NCBI RefSeq assembly: GCF_030463535.1
Contig: NC_132891.1
Span: 4,872,318 to 4,936,317, forward strand
Length of the DNA: 64,000 nucleotides
Direction of reading: 5' to 3'
Origin: Salminus brasiliensis
Lineage: Eukaryota; Chordata; Actinopteri; Characiformes; Bryconidae
Shown one piece after another: positions 57,795 to 64,000 of this stretch (the stretch's first letter is position 1; every line of letters starts with the position of its first letter). The translations under genes and the position numbers were made by a program. The notes under the pieces were generated by a model. The model saw nothing but the letters and a program-made list of their open reading frames with translations. It made no database searches and was not told where the DNA came from.

Positions 57795-59640
57795 CTTTGC
57801 TTCTCCTTAGTCTTTATGGTGTGTTGTGTCGTAATGTTTAACCGATTAAGCTAAAGCTCAAGTCCTCGTTTCTAACTCGCCATTCCACCTTAAATGGTGC
57901 AGTAGCCCCGTTCTGCTGCACCGTTTAAGGTGGAACGAGGCATTCGAGCGAGAGAAGCCCAGAAGCTCAGCCCCCTCGTCACTGCAAGGATGCCCAAAGT
58001 CAGCAGCTTGGTCAGGAGATGCTGTAAACGGTCCTCTGTAAACTGTCATCTGTAGCACTGCTACTGTAGGTCTGCTGCCCAGAAAAATGGCCAGAAAATG
58101 GCCAGCTGCTGTCCAGCACAACAAACGGACACGTATAGCGTCATGTGTGGTGGTCTTGATGCTTGGGACCACCTCTACTGTGACAGTGCGTCGTAATGTC
58201 CTGTTTAAGGGCAGGTCAACACCACAATTCCTGGTAGAAGCGTGTTTGATTGGTCCTTGCTCTGCTCTTGCTCTGGTACATTCCCAGCACTGTTATCTTA
58301 GAGGAGAATAGGTAAACACACTGATGGGAGCTGGCACTGGAGACACTAGCACTGTGTATTTGCTTCGATGTCGAGCTGAACGCCAGTGAGGACATCCTGA
58401 CTCGGTTATGTAACACTTTGTCATAATACACATGGCAGTCGACGCATCAAAGAGCCTCAGATATCTTTATCCTTCTGCACGCGCCACAGGACACACAGCT
58501 GGCCAGTCTGGCTGTTCAGCAGGTCTTCAGCAGGACTGTGCAAGCACTGTGCCGAGGTTTTAGACTCCTGAACACACAGTATTTAAAGGCATCTATCTTT
58601 ACTGTACAAAGTCCTGATCAAAAACTCAAAAACCTGTAGTTTTTCAGTGATTTCGGACCCTTCTGAATGATACGGTGCTCTGAAAAACATCTGTTCCATC
58701 AGCCTGGCTTGTTTTGGCAGTAATTGTGTGGACGTAGCGTATTCGACTCATGTGCAACCACTTGACTCATCTGAATCATGTCAATTCAAAGAACCAAGCG
58801 GTACAGAACAGGGTTCTTTGGTTCTTGCTTATCCAAAAACCATTTATTTCCATAATGGACCTTGAATGCTTCTGAATGGGTGGACTTTTATAGGGTGTAA
58901 AGAACCTCCATGCATAATGTAAGGGTTCTATATCAGTCCTAGTGTTAGATCCTGAGTCCTAGTCCAAGTCAAGGTCCTGAATTTACTCCTAAGAGCGCAT
59001 GTGATCTGATTCTCCAAGATTTTCCAAAATCCAGCCAAAGCCAAAACCCCCGTTTATAACATAAGCACATCTCAGCCAGTTTGCCCTGTAGACCACATCA
59101 TTTCTGAATAATTAGCATTAGGATGTAATAAGCCACCGATTTTAAGAGATTAAAATATAATTGAGCTTAAGATGAAGGTTGAAGTTGCTGGTGTTTACTT
59201 TCGCTAGAATATGAGCTCTGAGAATACTACAATGAATGCCAGTGACTCACTCCTATTGATCCAAGAATCATCTGTCTGTGGTATTAAACACATTTTAAGA
59301 AAACCATTGAACATGTTATGCACTTAAAATGTGATGGTCAATAGGACGACGCTCTTTGGCCTGGCTGGTAAGCTTGGCTATGCGTGGTTTGCTCCGAGCT
59401 GCTACGCTGTGGCTTGTAGGTTGTTCAGTTCGTGGTGTTGTTTGAGAGCTGTCCGGGGTGCTGAAGTCAGTATTGACCTCTCAGCATGAGCTGGACTGAC
59501 TACCTGTCAGCAGGGCTTCTGTAATGGGCTGGAGAAAGGCAGGGTTGGCAGAAAGACTGAGGAAGGTGAAGGGAGCCTAAGGTAACAGTCATGTGAAAAT
59601 GAATAATGTGGAAAGAACTCTTAGGGGTTCGATCCTTGTT
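57795..59640. other. Intergenic, no feature recognised
   Basis: Balanced base composition, no coding exon with splice signals, no repeat family that I can name. An inverted pair (CTCGTTTC...CACCTTAAATGGTGCAG and CTGCACCGTTTAAGGTGGAACGAGG) lies at 57865-57940, a hairpin of about 27 bp arms. Confidence 0.4.
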
Positions 59641-61610
59641 CCACATGTCTTGGGGTTCCTCCAGGTACTCAGGTTCAGGTACACCTAAACCTAACCTACA
59701 GCACCTCAACCTAGCTCCAACCTTTACCTAACCTAAACCTAACCTAACCTACACCTAAACCTAACTTACAGCACCTCAACCTAACTCTAACCTTTACCTA
59801 ACCTAAACTTAACCCAACCTACACCTAAACCTAACTTACAGCACCTCAACCTAACTCTAACCTTTACCTAACCTAAACTTAACCCAACCTACACCTAAAC
59901 CTAACTTACAGCACCTCAACCTAACTCTAACCTTTACCTAACCTAAACTTAACCCAACCTACACCTAAACCTAACTTACAGCAACTCAACCTAACTCTAA
60001 CCTTTACCTAACCTAAACCTAACCTACACCTAAACCTAACCTACAGCACCTCAACCTAGCTCCAACCTTTACCTAACCTAAACCTAACCCAACCTACACC
60101 TAAACCTAACTTACAGCACCTCAACCTAGCTCCAACCTTTACCTAACCTAAACCTAACCTAACCTACACCTAAACCTAGCTCCAACCTTTACCTAACCTA
60201 AACCTAACCTAACCTACACCTAAACCTAACCTACAGCACCTCAACCTAACTCTAACCTAAACCTAACCCAACCTACACCTAAACCTAACTTACAGCACCT
60301 CAACCTAGCTCCAACCTTTACCTAACCTAAACCTAACCTAACCTACACCTAAACCTAACTTACAGCACCTCAACCTAACTCTAACCTTTACATAACCTAA
60401 ACCTAACCTAACCTACACCTAAACCTAACCTACAGCACCTCAACCTAGCTCCAACCTTTACCTAACCTAAACCTAACCCAACCTACACCTAAACCTAACT
60501 TACAGCACCTCAACCTAACTCTAACCTTTACCTAACCTAAACCTAACCCAACCTACACCTAAACCTAACTTACAGCACCTCAACCTAACTCTAACCTTTA
60601 CCTAACCTAAACCTAACCTAACCTACAGCACCTCAACCTAACTCCAACCTTTACCTAACCTAAACCTAACCTAACCTACAGCACCTCAACCTAGCTCCAA
60701 CCTTTACCTAACCTAAACTTAACCTAACCTACAGCACCTCAACCTAACTCTAACCTTTACCTAACCTAAACCTAACCCAACCTACACCTAAACCTAACCT
60801 ATAGCACCTCAACCTAACTCTAACCTTTACCTAACCTAAACCTAACCCAACCTACACCTAAACTTAACATACAGCACCTCAACCTAACTCTAACCTTTAC
60901 CTAACCTAAACCTAACCCAACCTACACCTAAACCTAACCTATAGCACCTCAACCTAACTCTAACCTTTACCTAACCTAAACCTAACCTAACCTACAGCAC
61001 CTCAACCTAACTCTAACCTTTACCTAACCTAAACCTAACCCAACCTACACCTAAACCTAACCTACAGCACCTCAACCTAACTCTAACCTTTACCTAACCT
61101 AAATTTAACCCAACCTACACCTACACTTTAACCTAAATCTAACCCACTACCCCTTAACCTCAACATAAAGGTAACCTACTATACCTAAACCTTACCCTAA
61201 CCTAAACATAACCTAATCTACTACACCTCAGCCTAAACCTAAATTAACCTACTACACCTAAACCTAATTTTAACCATAGCCTAACCTACACCTTAATCTA
61301 AATTTAACCTACTAAACCAAAACCTAATTCTAACCTTAACCTAAACCTAAACTTAAACTACTACACCTAAACCTCACCATAAAGATAACCTACTACACCT
61401 GAACCTAAACCTACTACTATCTCAGCCTAAACCTAAACTTGGCCTTCTACACCTAAACCTAACTCTAACCTTAAGCTAACCTAAGCATAACCTAACCTAC
61501 ACATCAACCTAAACCTAAACTTAACCTACTACACCTAAACTTCAACATAAAGGTAACCTACTACACCTGAATCTAATTCTATCATTAACCCAACCTTGTG
61601 AATGGTACAG
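59640..61610. repeat. CCTAAC-rich satellite of about 2 kb
   Basis: The unit of about 70 bp contains CTTACAGCACCTCAACC, TAACTCTAACCTTTACC, TAACCTAAACCTAACCC and AACCTACACCTAAACC. Some 20 copies follow, regular to about 61120 and then decaying into loose CCTAAAC words. It resembles, but is not, the vertebrate telomere hexamer CCCTAA. Confidence 0.95.
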
Positions 61611-61910
61611 TATGTTCCAATATCTGCAAAACAGTGCCACCAGTGGATGGGAGCCACTTTTAAAATTTTTTTTCAATACTTGTCGTCGTACATGTACAGA
61701 TTTTACGAGATCTTGTTATTCCAGCCTCAAATAACATTGAATATGCATGAAAATGTCATTTTTAAGTTAGTATAAGCCACACCCCTCTCTGCCCGTTTTA
61801 CTCTTATAGGATGAACATTTGGTCAGTGACAGTGGTCTCCATGAAAGACTCCATTGAAAGAGACTGAGGGGAGTATCAGTGCAGAGCCTCTCCTTGCCAT
61901 TACCAAATTT

Positions 61911-62012
61911 CCCCTGTAGCTGTTGTAGAACCCTTATAGCTGTAGCTGTTGTAGAACCCTTATAGCTGTAGCTGTTGTAGAACCCTTATAGCTGTAGCTG
62001 TTGTAGACCCCT
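61911..62012. repeat. 26 bp tandem repeat, four copies
   Basis: GTAGCTGTTGTAGAACCC plus TTATAGCT repeats nearly perfectly. Confidence 0.95.
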
Positions 62013-62559
62013 TATAAACACATGTACAGATATGGTGTTTGAAAGCACCATGCTTTAAAAAGTTCCCAATAGTCTATGAGATGGATTTTCATTGAACTAC
62101 CAGAAAAAAAACGTCTGGAAAACCCCCAGAAAAGCTTCGTCTGTTTAGCTTGACTTTCCTCCGGCGTATTCGAGGGCTGAAAAGAAAGAAGAACGCCAAC
62201 TGTGAAATAATGTGAATAATTACTGGAACTATTCATTTGTCATCATTTCAATCTAAGAGGTTCCTTCCTTGGTGTTTAATTAGGTCTGATTAATTTCCTG
62301 AGCCAGCCTACAAACATCTGATGTATTCCTGCGCTTAGCAGCCAAATAAGAGCACTGAAATCATGAGCAATCAAAGCAGAGATGCCTCGAAAATGAGCTT
62401 TGCTAAAGGCATTTCTGTCGTTTTCCACTGATATGTGATCTGTAAATGCCTTCTCCAGTTATCTGAGGAATTGCACATGAACTGCTTGTGATACTTGAAT
62501 GTGCAGCTTTTCCGTTCTCACAGTGAGTGAGATGTATAGAGAGAAGACCTGATGGATTC

Positions 62560-62960
62560 CTGGCCGAGTGGCTCAGCAGTCTAATGTGGGCATAGTCGTC
62601 CACTGTGTCCAAAGGGGTCGTGGGTTCGAATCCCGAGCCATGCCCTTTTTGCCATCAGCTGCCAGAGTCTGGGAGAGCGCAATCGGCCGGGTTCTCTCCG
62701 GGTGGGTAGATGGCGCTCTCACCCCTCAATCACTCTTGAGCGATGTTGGCCGGCACAGGTATCTGTTAGCTGGTGGTGCGGTGGACCCAGAGCTTTACTC
62801 CGACCATGAAAAGGAGTGGTGGCTGGCTTTACATGGAGGAGGAGGAGGAGGAGGAGGAGGCATGGCATGGGTTAAGTCCGGGGCATGGTTTACTTCCCTG
62901 TTTGTCATTCACGTGTGGTTGTATACGTGCTTGTCCTTGATTTGTCCAAGTTAACGACAA
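62560..62960 (+). mobile_element. tRNA-derived SINE with clear A and B boxes
   Basis: CTGGCCGAGTGGCTCAGCAG (A box) and GGGTTCGAATCCCGAG (B box) about 50 bp apart form a tRNA Ser/Leu-like head, followed by GCCATCAGCTGCCAGAGTCTG, the body of the family at 47665-47990. A GGA run is at 62836-62860. The 128 aa frame here is the SINE read through. Confidence 0.75.
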
Positions 62961-63065
62961 GGTGGTGCTTCCAGACTGGTCCAGGCAGAAGGTTCAGATG
63001 GAGATTTATTGGGATGCGGCGTCAATGTCTCGGGTTGTTTGGGTACGACATGAGATAACTATTTG

Positions 63066-63195
63066 AGAGAGAGAGAGAGAATAGAGAGTGAGAGAGACAT
63101 CCTTTGCTATCTTGTTGCCCTTTGAGGTTTGTCCCTCATTGTGACCTCCCCCTGTCCCTGCACCCCCCCCCCCCCACACACACACACACACACTG
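63066..63195. repeat. (GA)n, poly-C and (AC)n tracts
   Basis: GAGAGA at 63066-63096, then a C-run and CA repeat at 63162-63195. Confidence 0.85.
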
Positions 63196-63717
63196 ATGAA
63201 GGTAATCGACTATTCTGGAAATATCGGAAACACTTGTATGAATGTTGGGTGTGAGGTTACGTGGAGTTCATTTTGCAACACACAATTGGCAGGTCTCTGT
63301 GTGGCCGCATAGCAAGGGATGTGATTTTGCCAGTAATGGGACTCGCTGGTATCAGACGAGCGTGAACGCTGGCACTGAAGCGGAGGTGACTGCGATGGCT
63401 TTTCAGCATCCAGAGGAGTCATGCAGCGCCATAGATAGATTATAATGAGCTTTTCTTTTTTTTTTTTTTTTTTCCACGGCTGCTTTCTCGTCCCTCAGCA
63501 TGACATCACTCCTGCAACACAGATGAGAGATGAGCTCCTCCCACAAATGCTTCTTTCTTTGTAGCAACTGTTGCCACGCTGGCTAACAAATGCAGGTTCA
63601 GTGTAATGAGAGATTGTAGGGGACCACTCAAACACAACCCTGGGAAAGCGGTTCACTCTGTGGCTCCGCCTCCTCGATCTGTTTACTGCTAATTCCTGTG
63701 TAGAATCCAAAGAAATA

Positions 63718-64000
63718 TATACACTATAGTGACAAAAGTATTGGGACACCTGCTCTTCTGAATTAAGAGTATTAAAAGAGTCTATTTGCTGAAGTAACTG
63801 CCTCCACTGTCCAGAAGGAGAAGAAGAAGAAGAAGGCTTTCTACTAGATTTTGGAGGAGCATTGCTGTGAGGATTTGGTTGCATTCAGCAACAAGAGGGT
63901 TAGTGAGGTCAGGATGTTGGATGATCACCACCCCACCTCACTCGATTCAGCACCAACCATCCATCCTTCCAGAGATCACAGTTTGTCCACTGCTCCACAG
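63718..64000 (+). mobile_element. CACTATATGGACAAAAG-family MITE, cut by the window edge
   Basis: Left end ACACTATAGTGACAAAAGTA; continues in register with the complete copy to the last base of the window. Confidence 0.8.

Noticed and set aside
59640-61610. True telomere array
   Set aside because: There is no run of CCCTAA; the unit is about 70 bp with non-telomeric segments, and unique-looking sequence and repeats continue on its right side.
62568-62954. 128 aa plus-strand frame, and a tRNA gene at its head
   Set aside because: The head is a SINE: the tRNA-like part runs into the body shared with 47665-47990 and there is no acceptor stem. The frame is readthrough of it.
44757-64000. FAM50A or PLXNA3, the human neighbours of GDI1
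   Set aside because: I looked for coding exons with splice sites in both strands and found none that resemble either gene.

Overview
This 64 kb window is vertebrate nuclear DNA, almost certainly from a ray-finned fish. The coding exons are short and GT-AG spliced, the introns are small to medium, and the spaces between genes are full of fish-type repeats: tRNA-derived SINEs, Tc1/mariner-like and other TIR elements, LINE 3' ends, microsatellites and minisatellites. The repeat set suggests an otophysan such as a characiform or catfish, but that is only an inference.

Four protein genes could be assembled exon by exon with matching phases. (1) atp6ap1 (V-ATPase accessory subunit Ac45), minus strand, starts at 5759 and runs off the left edge; exons 1-7 are visible. 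(2) tafazzin (cardiolipin transacylase), minus strand, complete in ten coding exons, 15153 down to 9398, 262 aa. (3) slc25a20 (mitochondrial carnitine/acylcarnitine carrier), minus strand, complete in nine exons, 29794 down to 19080, 303 aa. (4) gdi1 (Rab GDP dissociation inhibitor alpha), plus strand, complete in eleven exons, 33160 to 44756, 447 aa. The catalytic or ligand-binding residues I could check are intact in all four, so they look functional.

Tafazzin, atp6ap1 and gdi1 are neighbours in human Xq28, so this is a conserved vertebrate block. slc25a20 lies elsewhere in human (3p21), so it is a local addition or an ancestral neighbour lost in mammals. slc25a20 and gdi1 are head to head, 3.4 kb apart. 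Most of that space is an AGCAAC-rich minisatellite and a large AT-rich palindrome. Functionally the block mixes mitochondrial lipid biology (tafazzin, slc25a20) with endomembrane acidification and Rab recycling (atp6ap1, gdi1); nothing suggests operon-like coordination.

From about 44.8 kb to the right end I find no coding exon. That stretch holds the gdi1 3' region (poly(A) signals at 46.4 and 49.9 kb), SINEs, at least four copies of one TIR/MITE family, a degenerate minisatellite (52.2-53.7 kb), a two-kilobase CCTAAC-rich satellite (59.6-61.6 kb) and a GC-richer patch near 57.6 kb that might be a first exon. I see no evidence of a new protein system. The most unusual signals are structural: a foldback element in a tafazzin intron, a palindrome next to gdi1, a SINE whose B-box segment has been tandemly amplified, a self-chimeric MITE, and a G-run that grew inside a MITE.
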